In this document: one piece after another, positions 49,745-58,292 of the stretch
How the letters are laid out: every line of letters begins with the position of its first letter
Position numbering within the stretch: position 1 is the stretch's first letter
Translations under genes and position numbers: made by a program
Origin: JAFARZ01 sp035651595
Lineage (GTDB): Bacteria > Actinomycetota > Actinomycetes > Streptosporangiales > Streptosporangiaceae
DNA: 64,000 nt
Assembly (NCBI GenBank): GCA_035651595.1
Contig: DASRFJ010000277.1
Location: 10,264-74,263, forward strand
Direction: 5' to 3'
The notes under the pieces: model-generated
Database searches by the model: none
Told to the model about the DNA's origin: nothing
The model's input: the letters and a program-made list of their open reading frames with translations, nothing else

Positions 49745-50434
49745 TCAGTACGCTTGACCGTACACGCCGCGTGACTGGTCTCGGACGACCTTGCCATATT
49801 CAAGCTCGATGACCCGCTTGCGCATCGAGTCCACGATCGCGGCGTCGTGAGTGGCCATGACCACCGTCGTGCCGGTCCGGTTGATGCGGTCGAGCACCTT
49901 CATGATGCCGATCGACGTCGCGGGGTCGATGTTGCCGGTCGGCTCGTCGGCGAGCAGGATCATCGGCCGGTTGACGAACGCGCGGGCCATCGCGACCCGC
50001 TGCTGCTCACCGCCAGACAGCTCGTCCGGCATGCGGTCGTGCTTGCCCTCCAGGCCGACCAGGTCGATCACCTCAGGGACGACCTTGCGGATGAAGCGCC
50101 GGTGCTTGCCGATGACCTCGAGCGCGAACGCCACGTTCTGGTAGACGTTCTTGTTCGGCAGCAACCGGAAGTCCTGGAAGACACAGCCGATGCGGCGCCG
50201 CAGGTACGGCACCTTCCAGTTGGTGAGCCGCGCCAGATCCTTGCCCGCCACGTGGATCCGGCCCTCAGTGGGCCGCTCTTCCTTCAGGATCAGCCGGAGA
50301 AACGTGGACTTGCCAGCCCCGGAAGATCCGACGAGGAAGACGAATTCGCCCTTCTCGACAGAGATGTCCACGCTTTCCAGGGCCGGCCGGCTCTGGTTGG
50401 CGTAAACCTTCGTGACATTGTCGAATTGAATCAC
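49745..50434 (-). CDS. ftsE: FtsE, cell-division ABC ATPase
   Basis: A 229-residue ATPase: Walker A GSSGAGKSTF, signature LSGGEQQRVAMARA, Walker B ILLADEPTGNIDP, switch MATHD. MIQFDNVTKVYANQSRPALE is a typical FtsE N-terminus. It is divergent from a small zinc-ribbon membrane protein gene. Confidence 0.95.
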   Translation of the reverse strand: MIQFDNVTKVYANQSRPALESVDISVEKGEFVFLVGSSGAGKSTFLRLILKEERPTEGRIHVAGKDLARLTNWKVPYLRRRIGCVFQDFRLLPNKNVYQNVAFALEVIGKHRRFIRKVVPEVIDLVGLEGKHDRMPDELSGGEQQRVAMARAFVNRPMILLADEPTGNIDPATSIGIMKVLDRINRTGTTVVMATHDAAIVDSMRKRVIELEYGKVVRDQSRGVYGQAY

Positions 50435-50590
50435 AGGACCATCACAGCGATATCGGTACGGATAGGACCGCGGCGTGGCGCGACCAGGACCCCTACGTGG
50501 GGGTAACCTGGATTAGGCCAGGCAACAGTCTAGAGGGAAACCGGCAGTTAGGCTTGCGATCACGGCAAGTGCCGACCGGAAGGGGCTCTG

Positions 50591-50776
50591 ATGAGCTGCG
50601 AACACCTGATCTGCGCCTCCTGCGCGGGCCCGGTGGCGGAGGGTCGCTGCCCAGCGTGCCGCGCTACCCGACAGCACGTGCACCGCAGTCATTCCGGGGT
50701 GGGGCCGCAGTTGCTCCTGGCCGGGATCCTGGCGCTCGTCCTGCTGCTTGTCCTGATCACCTACCTGGGCAAGTAG
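50591..50776 (+). CDS. small membrane protein with zinc-ribbon-like N-terminus
   Basis: A 61-residue protein with two Cys pairs (CASCAGPVAEGRCPAC) and one C-terminal membrane helix (LLLAGILALVLLLVLITYLG). GGAAGGGG lies upstream of the ATG. Convergent with prfB; stops are 3 bp apart. Function unknown. Confidence 0.75.
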   Translation: MSCEHLICASCAGPVAEGRCPACRATRQHVHRSHSGVGPQLLLAGILALVLLLVLITYLGK

Positions 50777-50779
50777 CCA

Positions 50780-51886
50780 CTACCTGCCGTTCTGGCGCAT
50801 CCAGCGGATCTCCGCCTCAAGAAACGGGTCGATCTCACCGTCGAGCAGCGCGAGCGGATCACCGGTCTCCATGCCGGTCCGCAGATCCTTGACCATCTGG
50901 TACGGGTACAGCACGTAGTTCCTGATCTGCGTCCCCCAAGCCCTGCCACCGTCGCCTCGCAGCCCCTGAAGCTCTTCCGCTTCCTCCTCGCGTCGCCGTT
51001 CCAGCAATTTGGCTTGAAGCACAGCCATCGCCGACGCCCGGTTCTGGATCTGGCTGCGCTCGTTCTGACAGGAGACCACGATGCCCGTGGGCAGGTGGGT
51101 GATCCGCACGGCCGAATCCGTTGTGTTGACCCCCTGGCCACCGGGACCGCTGGACCGGAACACGTCCACCCGGATCTCGTCCTCCGGGATGTCGATGTGG
51201 TCGGTCTGCTCCACCACCGGCATCACGTCCACGCCTGAGAACGAGGTCTGCCTGCGGCCCTGGTTGTCGTACTTGGAAATCCGGACCATCCGGTGCGTAC
51301 CGTGCTCGCCGCGCAGCGTTCCGTATGCGTAGGGGGCCTTGATCGCGAACGTGGTCGACTTGATCCCCGCCTCTTCGGCGTAGGAGATGTCGTAGACCTC
51401 GGTGGGGTACTTGTGCCGCTCTGCCCACCGCAGGTACATCCGCATCAGATTCTCGGAGAAGTCGGCCGCGTCGGCGCCCCCCGCCTGAGCGTTGATCGAG
51501 ATCAGCGCCTCTCGGGCGTCGTACTCGCCGTTCAGCAGCGTGCGCACCTCGAGCTGCTCGATCTCGGCACTCAGCGTAGCCAGCTCCTGCACGGCCTCGG
51601 CTCGGGTGGACTCGTCGTGTTCCTCTTCCGCCAGGGCAAACAGCGTCTCGACGTCCTCGAGGCGCTGGCTCAGCCCGGTCAGCCGGTTCATCTCCGCGTC
51701 GAGATAGGACAGCCGGCGGGTGACCTTCTGCCCTCGGTCCGGATCGGCCCACAGCTCCGGATCAGCAGACTGCTCGCGCAGGCCGGCGGCCTCGGTTTCC
51801 ATAGCGGCAGGGTCGAGCACCGCCACTACGCTGGCGAGCGTCGACTTCAGTGCCGCTATCTCCTCGGCGGGATCGGTACCTGCCAT
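50780..51886 (-). CDS. prfB: peptide chain release factor 2
   Basis: A 368-residue factor that terminates at UGA/UAA. The GGQ motif is at 249-251 (SSGPGGQGVNTTDSAVR). At the position of the SPF tripeptide, which reads the stop codon, the sequence is S204-K-Y206 (MVRISKYDNQGRRQTSFS), confirmed in the DNA as TCC AAG TAC. No programmed frameshift site is seen, as usual in actinobacteria. Otherwise a complete RF2. Confidence 0.94.
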   Translation of the reverse strand: MAGTDPAEEIAALKSTLASVVAVLDPAAMETEAAGLREQSADPELWADPDRGQKVTRRLSYLDAEMNRLTGLSQRLEDVETLFALAEEEHDESTRAEAVQELATLSAEIEQLEVRTLLNGEYDAREALISINAQAGGADAADFSENLMRMYLRWAERHKYPTEVYDISYAEEAGIKSTTFAIKAPYAYGTLRGEHGTHRMVRISKYDNQGRRQTSFSGVDVMPVVEQTDHIDIPEDEIRVDVFRSSGPGGQGVNTTDSAVRITHLPTGIVVSCQNERSQIQNRASAMAVLQAKLLERRREEEAEELQGLRGDGGRAWGTQIRNYVLYPYQMVKDLRTGMETGDPLALLDGEIDPFLEAEIRWMRQNGR

Positions 51887-51950
51887 GCAGCTAGCCTAGC
51901 GTCCCCGTGACGGCGTCCTGGACGGGCGGAAAGCGGTATTCTGCCTTAAC

Positions 51951-52982
51951 GTGAAACACGCGAGGCGCAGGACCGCGTCAGGCGTGGCGGCAGTGGCTGC
52001 GCTCGCTGCGGTGGCCATGCTGTCCGTCCAAGGCTGTGACGCCGCGGGCGCGCCCGCCCAGGCGGAGACCAGCGCACACAGCGTGACCATCGCCCAGGCC
52101 CAGGGGGTCTATCAGGCGTACCTGGCGAGCAGCGACGCCGCGGCGCAGCAGGGCAATGCCACCGCTGGCCTGGCCGATGTCGCGGACGCCGCGTGGGAAA
52201 TCGCGCACGGGCAGTACGCGGCGCTGGCCGCCAGCAAGATTCCGGTCCCCCGGTACCAGTACGGCACGCCGCGGTTCTTCGTCCCCGCGCAGAACGGCGG
52301 CTACCCGCGCTGGTTCGTGGTCAGCGTGCCGCGGCGCCAGGTCGGCGCCGGCGCCGCGGTCACCACGCTGATGGCGTTCAGCCAGACCAAGCCGGCCGAC
52401 AACTGGACGCTGGACGGCACCACGGCGCTCGAGCCGGGCCAGCAGCTGCCGGCGATCGCGGTGGACGCGGTCGGGTATGCGACCGCGCTCTCCACCCGCG
52501 ACGCGAACCCGCTGCTGCCGCCCGACGTGGTGGGCGCCACCCAGGCGGCCGTCGTCGACGACGGCCCGTCCAGCCCCGCCGCCTCGCTGATCGCGAGCGG
52601 GCCGGACACCACCGGGCTGTACCGCGCACAGTCGGCGGTCGCCGCCAGCCAGTCGGCCGGCGGCCTCCAGTACACCTGGCTGATGGCGGGCGCCTCGTTC
52701 CCGGTGTTCGCGCTCAAGCTCACCGACGGCGGCGCGCTCGTGCTGTACGGGATGTTCCTGAACACCACCAACGCGCACCCCGGCCTGGCGGCGGGCGCCC
52801 CCATCCCGGTCCCGCCGAACTTCAGCCCGCTGCTTGCCGCGCCCACCGAAGTCGGCTACCACGAGGTGTACGCCTACTGGACGTACCAGTACGCCGCGAT
52901 CGACCCGCCCGGCAGCGCGTCCAACGGCTCGGTGCGCGTGATCGCCGCAACCGGCGGCCCCAGCTACGGCCACGCGTACTAA
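51951..52982 (+). CDS. putative lipoprotein, unknown function
   Basis: A 343-residue protein from a GTG start; 64 bp separate it from the divergent prfB start. Arg-rich N-terminus, hydrophobic stretch and lipobox LSVQGC (Cys29). The mature part has an N-terminal helical region (IAQAQGVYQAYLASSDAAAQ) and a beta-rich C-terminal domain. I recognise no named family. Confidence 0.72.
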   Translation: MKHARRRTASGVAAVAALAAVAMLSVQGCDAAGAPAQAETSAHSVTIAQAQGVYQAYLASSDAAAQQGNATAGLADVADAAWEIAHGQYAALAASKIPVPRYQYGTPRFFVPAQNGGYPRWFVVSVPRRQVGAGAAVTTLMAFSQTKPADNWTLDGTTALEPGQQLPAIAVDAVGYATALSTRDANPLLPPDVVGATQAAVVDDGPSSPAASLIASGPDTTGLYRAQSAVAASQSAGGLQYTWLMAGASFPVFALKLTDGGALVLYGMFLNTTNAHPGLAAGAPIPVPPNFSPLLAAPTEVGYHEVYAYWTYQYAAIDPPGSASNGSVRVIAATGGPSYGHAY

Positions 52983-53031
52983 ACCCGTGCCCGCCAGGCG
53001 TGAGTTATACGACGCCCCGGCGATCGAAGGG

Positions 53032-53219
53032 GGGCGGCCATCGATACAGGGGGTATGCGGTCTGGTTTGTCCTGCTATGCAGGGTTGCGTTCCGCCGGTT
53101 CGCGTGGCTCGTTTCATGATCACGAAGGGTTTTACGTGCTATAGGACGTAAAACCCTTCGTGATCACGAACTACATACCCCTAGAGGGTATACGAGATTG
53201 TTTACTAGTTCGAATACTG
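53032..53219 (-). repeat. 188-bp dispersed repeat, copy 2 (inverted)
   Basis: Inverted relative to copy 1 (45412). The internal palindrome is better preserved here: CGTGATCACGAAGGGTTTTA-type arms pair over about 20 bp (53113-53170). It begins 50 bp after the lipoprotein stop. Confidence 0.9.
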
Positions 53220-53387
53220 CTTCTCAAATCGTGAATGTCGGGTGGGTGGCGCGGTAGTGGGGGCGGGCGTGCGTGCGCGGTGCGGGCGGGCGGGCGCGGG
53301 CGGGTGATCGGTGCGGGCGGGCGGGCCGGCGCTGGCTGAGGGTTCGGGCCTTTTCTCAGAACGACGGTGGTTGCTCGGCCGCGGCGC
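53220..53387. other. G-rich non-coding spacer
   Basis: Degenerate GCGGGCGGGCG repeats; no gene or terminator that I can define. Confidence 0.5.
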
Positions 53388-56300
53388 CTAGGCGTGCGGT
53401 AGCGAGCTGGCGGCCACCAGGGTCCGGATCGCGCGCAGTGCCACGGACAGCGTGGTGAACGTGAACCGGTCCGTTTCCCAGATCTCGCCGAGCGTGCCTT
53501 CGGCCATGGCGACCGCGGCGGAGTTCTGGGCCATCCAGGCGGCGAGGCGCTCCTCCGGGGATAGTGAACCGGTGGAAGAGACGTTCAGCACGTCGGCGGT
53601 CAGCGAGGCGTGCGCGGCGAACAGGTCGTCCCGCAGCGCCGCGCGGGCCATCGTGGACCAGCGGTCCTCCCGCGGCAGCGCGGTGATCCGGTCCCGCAGC
53701 CGGGCGATCTGGAGCCGTTCGGCCAGGTCGAAGTACACCTCAGAGGTCTCCTCCACCGACCGTCCCCGGCCGCCGGCGAAGCCAGCGGCGGCGGTCTGCA
53801 CGATGTCGAACGCCGAGTACGTCGGCACCATCGCGGCAACCCGCTCGGCGAGGTCAAGGGAAACCCCCCGGGCGACGTAGGAATCCCGCCGCTCCTCGTA
53901 TCCGGCCAGGTCACGTCCGATCAGCAGCTTGGGCAGGCCGGCCCGCACGGTGCGCACCCCGTCGGCGAAGAACGCGACGGTGGCGGAGATGTCGAACGGC
54001 GGGCGCCGGTTGTGCAGCAGCCACCGGGCGGCCCGCTCGGTGAGCTTGCGGCCTTCGAGCAGCAGCGTGATCTGCGTCGGCAGGTCCACCGCACCGGACA
54101 GCGCCTCCACCGAGCGCCAGAAGGCCGGCATGTCGAACACCTCGCGCGCCACCAGCCAGGCCCTGGTCAGATCGGGCACGGAAGCGCCGGTCTCCTCGAT
54201 CAGCCGGAACAGGAACGTGGTGCCCGAGTAGTCGACCATCTCGTTCACGGCCACGGTGGTCACGATCTCCCGGCGCAGCGGGTGCCCGTCCATCAAGCCG
54301 GCGAACCGGTCCCGCAGCGGCCCGGGGAAGTAGTTGGACAGCACGCGCCGCAGGTACGGGTCGTCCGGCAGGGAAGAAGCCAGCACGTCCTGCCCGGCAG
54401 AGATCTTCGTGTGGGCGAGCAGCAGGGACAACTCGGGGTTGGTCAGCCCGATGCCGCCGGACCGCCGCTCGGCTAGGTCGCGCTCGTCCGGCAGCTTGTC
54501 CTGTTCCTGGTTCAGCCGCTTGTCCCGCACCAGCTTGCGTATGTACCGGGCATGCACATGCAGCATGGACGACGCCTGGGACCGCGCGGTCGCCAGCGTC
54601 ATGTTCTGCCGGTAATTGTGCCGCAGCACCAGCGTGCCCACCTCGTCGGTCATCTCGGTGAGCAGGCCGTGCCGGTCGGCCGCCGCCAGCGCGCCGCACC
54701 GGATCGCCTCGGCGAGCAGGATCTTGATGTTGACCTCGTGGTCCGAGGTGTCCACGCCGGCCGAGTTGTCGATGAAGTCGGTGTTGACCAGCCCGCCGTG
54801 CAGCGAGTACTCCACCCGCGCGGCCTGCGTCAGGCCCAGGTTGCCGCCCTCGCCGAGCACCCTGGCCCGCAACTGGGCGCCGTTCACCCGGACCGCGTCA
54901 TTGGACCGGTCTCCCGCGTCGGCGTGGGTTTCCGTCGTCGCCTTTACGTACGTCCCGATGCCGCCGTTCCACAGCAGGTCGACCGGCGCGCGCAGGATCG
55001 CCGAGATCAGCTCGTCCGGCGACAGCGCGGCCACCGCTGAGTCCAGCCCTAGCGCCGAACGCATCTCCGCGGACACCGGGATCGACTTGGCCGATCGCGG
55101 CCACACCCCGCCCCCGGCCGAGATCAGCGAGAAGTCGTAGTCCGCCCACGAGGAGCGCGGCAGCGCGAACAGCCGGTGCCGCTCGTCAAACGACGGTCCC
55201 ACCGCCGGCGTCGGGTCCACGAACACGTGCCGGTGGTCGAACGCCGCTATCAGCTTCATCTGGCGCGACAGCAGCATGCCGTTGCCGAACACGTCCCCGG
55301 ACATGTCGCCGATGCCGACCGCGGTGAACTCGTCCCGGTCCGGGTCCAGGCCCAGCGACGCGAAGTGCACCCGCACCGACTCCCACGCGCCGCGCGCGGT
55401 GATGCCCATGCCCTTGTGGTCGTACCCCTCCGACCCGCCGGACGCAAAGGCATCCCCGAGCCAGAAGTTGCGCCGCATCGCGATCTCGTTGGCGTAGTCG
55501 GAGAACGTCGCGGTGCCCTTGTCGGCGGCCACCACCAGGTACGGGTCGTCGTCGTCGCGCCGCACCAGGTCCGGCGGCGGCTGCACCTCGGAGCCGACGA
55601 TGTTGTCGGTGACGTCCAGCATCGCGCCGATGAACGTCTGGTAGCAGGCGAGCACCTCGGCCTGGTACGCCTCGCGGTCCGCGGGGTCTGGCAACCGTTT
55701 GCACACGAAGCCGCCCTTGGAGCCGGACGGCACGATGACCGCGTTCTTGACCTCCTGGGCCTTAACCAGCCCGAGCACCTCGGTACGGAAGTCCTCCTGC
55801 CGGTCGGACCAGCGCAGCCCGCCGCGCGCCACCCGGCCGAACCGCAGGTGAACCGCCTCGAACCGCGGCGAGTACACGTAGATCTCGAACTTCGGCCGCG
55901 GCTCGACCAGCCCGGGCACCAGGCCCGGGTCGAGCTTGAGCACCAGGTACTCCGAACCCCGGGTTTGGTAGTAGTTGGTCCGCAGCGTCGCGTCGATCAG
56001 CGCCAGGTAGGACCGCAGGATGCGGTCGTGGTCCAGCACCTGGACCTCGTCCAGCTGACCGCGAAGCTCTTCGGTGATCGCCTCGCAACGTTCCGTCACA
56101 CCGCCCTGTCGGGCCGGGTCGAACCGGGACTCGAACAGTCGCACCAGCAACCGCGTGATCGCCGCGTTGGACCGCAGCACCCGCTGCACGTACTCCTCGC
56201 TGAACCGCATCCCGGCCTGCCGCAGATACCGCGCGCACGCGCGCAGCAGCGTCACCTCGCGCCAGGTCAGGCCCGCCGCCAGCACCAGCGCGTTGAAGCC

Positions 56301-58211
56301 GTCGTCCTCGGTCTGCCCGTGCCACAGCGCGGTGAGCGCCTCCTCGAACAGGTGGCCGACCCGCTGCGGCGTGCCGGCGGCCGGTGCCCGCAAACCAAGT
56401 TCATATATCCAGAACGGCCGGTGTGTTACCTGACCCCGGAACTCATACGGATGCTCGTCCACGACCTCAAGGCCCATGTGCTGGAGCTGAGGAAGTATCT
56501 GCGACAGCGTGACCGGCGCGGCCGAGCGGTAGATCCGCAGCCCCCACCGGTCCCCGTCCTCGGTGAGCTGCACGGCGAACTCGGTGCCCAGCTCGCGCAG
56601 CGTGGCGATCGTGCTCAGGTCCTTGACCGCTTCCGGCGCGGACATGTCGGTCTTGTAGCTGTCGGAGATCCCGGTGCCGTAGTCGGCGAGCAGGGCACGG
56701 GCCTTGTCCGCGCCGAGCACGCGCGCCGCCTCGGCCGCGAGGTCCTCTTCCCAGGACCTGACCGCGGCCGTGATCTCCCGCTCCAGCGTGGCGACCTGCG
56801 CCGGGGTGGGCTCGGGCAGCGGGTGGCCCTTCTCGCCGCGGACCACCACGTGCAGCCGGGCCAGTGCGGACTGGCCGACCATCGCGTTGTACTCGACCGA
56901 GACGCCGTGCAGGCCCTCGCGCAGGATGTCCTGGGTGCGCAGCCGCACGTGCGTGGTGTACCGGTCTCGCGGCAGGTACACCAGGCAGGACATGTACCGG
57001 CCGTAGGAGTCACGGCGCACGAACAGCCTGGTCTGGCGGCGTTCCCGCAGCCGCAGCACGCCGAGCGCGATCGGGGTCAGCTCGGCCGCCGGGATCTCGA
57101 ACAGCTCCTCGCGGGGGTAGGTCTCCAGAATCTCGATCAGGTCCTTGCCGTCGTGGCTCTCGGCCGGCAGCGCGGCGTCGGTGAGCACGCGGAACAGCTT
57201 CTCGCGCAGCACCGGAATCTGGGTGATGGGTTCGGCGAGCGCGGCGTAGGTGTACAGCCCGAGGAACCGGTATTCGCCGGTCACAGTGCTGGATTGGCCT
57301 GGGCCTTCGGCCGCGGCGCCGTCCGGGTCGATCTTCTTCACCGACACGTAGTCCAGGTAGTTCGCCCGGTACACGGTGGACCGCGAGTTGGCCTTTGCCA
57401 TGACCAGCCGCTCGGTGGGGTCTATGGCCCTGGCCTGCGCCTGGGCCGGCAGCACCTGGAGCGAGTCCTTCCGGTCGTGCCGCAAGATGCCCAGGCCGGT
57501 GCCGGGCACCGCCCGCAGGCCGATCCCCTCCGGCGAGTGCACCAGGTTGTACTCGCGATAGCCGAGGAACGTGAAGTGCCCGGCCGATAGCCAGTCCATC
57601 AGCCGTCCGGCCTCCGCGGCGCCCGGCTCGGTGTCCAGCTGTTCCGCCAGCCGCGCTGCCGTCGACTTCATCCGGGGCTGGTCTTCCACCGCCACCCGGA
57701 CGTCCTCGAGCACGTGCCGCAGGTCGGCCGCGAGCCGGTCGGGGGCCACGCGGCCCGCCAAGTGGCCGATCTCCACGTGGATCCAGGACTCCACGAGCTC
57801 GTCGGGCTCGGTGTCGCGGTCACCGTTGACTCCGCGGATCCCGCGCAGCGCACCGGTCACGTCACGGCGCACCCGTAGCAGCGGGTGGAGGATCACGTTG
57901 ATGTCCGCGAGGTGCCGGTTCAGCTCGGTCGTCACGGAGTCGACCAGGTACGGCATGTCGTCGGTCACCAGGTCCACGGTGCTGAGGTCCTGGCTCACCC
58001 GGACCAGCGCCCGGCCCTGCGGGCGGGTCACGGCCAGCGACGCGTGCGCGCGCGCGACGGACATCAGCTCGGCGGGGGGCGCCAGGTCTTCCGTAGCCAC
58101 CCGGCGGTAGTACGCACGCAGGAAGCCGGGCACATCGAGGGCTGGCTCGTCACCGCCGCTCCACAGCTTTTCCGCGTCCGCGAGCAGGCGGTCCCTGGCC
58201 TCGTCTGACAT
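53388..58211 (-). CDS. gdh: NAD-specific glutamate dehydrogenase, large (180-kDa) type
   Basis: A 1607-residue enzyme converting glutamate to 2-oxoglutarate with NAD. It has the long N-terminal ACT-like regulatory region, then the catalytic part: GGLRWSDRQEDFRTEVLGLV, VPSGSKGGFVCKRLPDP with the catalytic Lys region, and GIGDMSGDVFGNGMLLS at the dehydrogenase fold. I start at ATG 58211 (MSDEARDRLL), with GGAG eight bases upstream; the frame extends to 58271. It stands alone as a transcript. Confidence 0.93.
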   Translation of the reverse strand: MSDEARDRLLADAEKLWSGGDEPALDVPGFLRAYYRRVATEDLAPPAELMSVARAHASLAVTRPQGRALVRVSQDLSTVDLVTDDMPYLVDSVTTELNRHLADINVILHPLLRVRRDVTGALRGIRGVNGDRDTEPDELVESWIHVEIGHLAGRVAPDRLAADLRHVLEDVRVAVEDQPRMKSTAARLAEQLDTEPGAAEAGRLMDWLSAGHFTFLGYREYNLVHSPEGIGLRAVPGTGLGILRHDRKDSLQVLPAQAQARAIDPTERLVMAKANSRSTVYRANYLDYVSVKKIDPDGAAAEGPGQSSTVTGEYRFLGLYTYAALAEPITQIPVLREKLFRVLTDAALPAESHDGKDLIEILETYPREELFEIPAAELTPIALGVLRLRERRQTRLFVRRDSYGRYMSCLVYLPRDRYTTHVRLRTQDILREGLHGVSVEYNAMVGQSALARLHVVVRGEKGHPLPEPTPAQVATLEREITAAVRSWEEDLAAEAARVLGADKARALLADYGTGISDSYKTDMSAPEAVKDLSTIATLRELGTEFAVQLTEDGDRWGLRIYRSAAPVTLSQILPQLQHMGLEVVDEHPYEFRGQVTHRPFWIYELGLRAPAAGTPQRVGHLFEEALTALWHGQTEDDGFNALVLAAGLTWREVTLLRACARYLRQAGMRFSEEYVQRVLRSNAAITRLLVRLFESRFDPARQGGVTERCEAITEELRGQLDEVQVLDHDRILRSYLALIDATLRTNYYQTRGSEYLVLKLDPGLVPGLVEPRPKFEIYVYSPRFEAVHLRFGRVARGGLRWSDRQEDFRTEVLGLVKAQEVKNAVIVPSGSKGGFVCKRLPDPADREAYQAEVLACYQTFIGAMLDVTDNIVGSEVQPPPDLVRRDDDDPYLVVAADKGTATFSDYANEIAMRRNFWLGDAFASGGSEGYDHKGMGITARGAWESVRVHFASLGLDPDRDEFTAVGIGDMSGDVFGNGMLLSRQMKLIAAFDHRHVFVDPTPAVGPSFDERHRLFALPRSSWADYDFSLISAGGGVWPRSAKSIPVSAEMRSALGLDSAVAALSPDELISAILRAPVDLLWNGGIGTYVKATTETHADAGDRSNDAVRVNGAQLRARVLGEGGNLGLTQAARVEYSLHGGLVNTDFIDNSAGVDTSDHEVNIKILLAEAIRCGALAAADRHGLLTEMTDEVGTLVLRHNYRQNMTLATARSQASSMLHVHARYIRKLVRDKRLNQEQDKLPDERDLAERRSGGIGLTNPELSLLLAHTKISAGQDVLASSLPDDPYLRRVLSNYFPGPLRDRFAGLMDGHPLRREIVTTVAVNEMVDYSGTTFLFRLIEETGASVPDLTRAWLVAREVFDMPAFWRSVEALSGAVDLPTQITLLLEGRKLTERAARWLLHNRRPPFDISATVAFFADGVRTVRAGLPKLLIGRDLAGYEERRDSYVARGVSLDLAERVAAMVPTYSAFDIVQTAAAGFAGGRGRSVEETSEVYFDLAERLQIARLRDRITALPREDRWSTMARAALRDDLFAAHASLTADVLNVSSTGSLSPEERLAAWMAQNSAAVAMAEGTLGEIWETDRFTFTTLSVALRAIRTLVAASSLPHA

Positions 58212-58292
58212 TGCGTCCACTCCTTCGTGATAACGCCGTGCTTGGTATTGCCGACCCGTAGACCCTGCCACCCCATTGTGACCGAGCCGTTA

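Noticed and set aside
51978..53123. 381-residue minus-strand frame
   Set aside because: Complement of the lipoprotein gene extended through the 188-bp repeat.
55176..57590. 804-residue plus-strand frame
   Set aside because: Shadow of the glutamate dehydrogenase gene.
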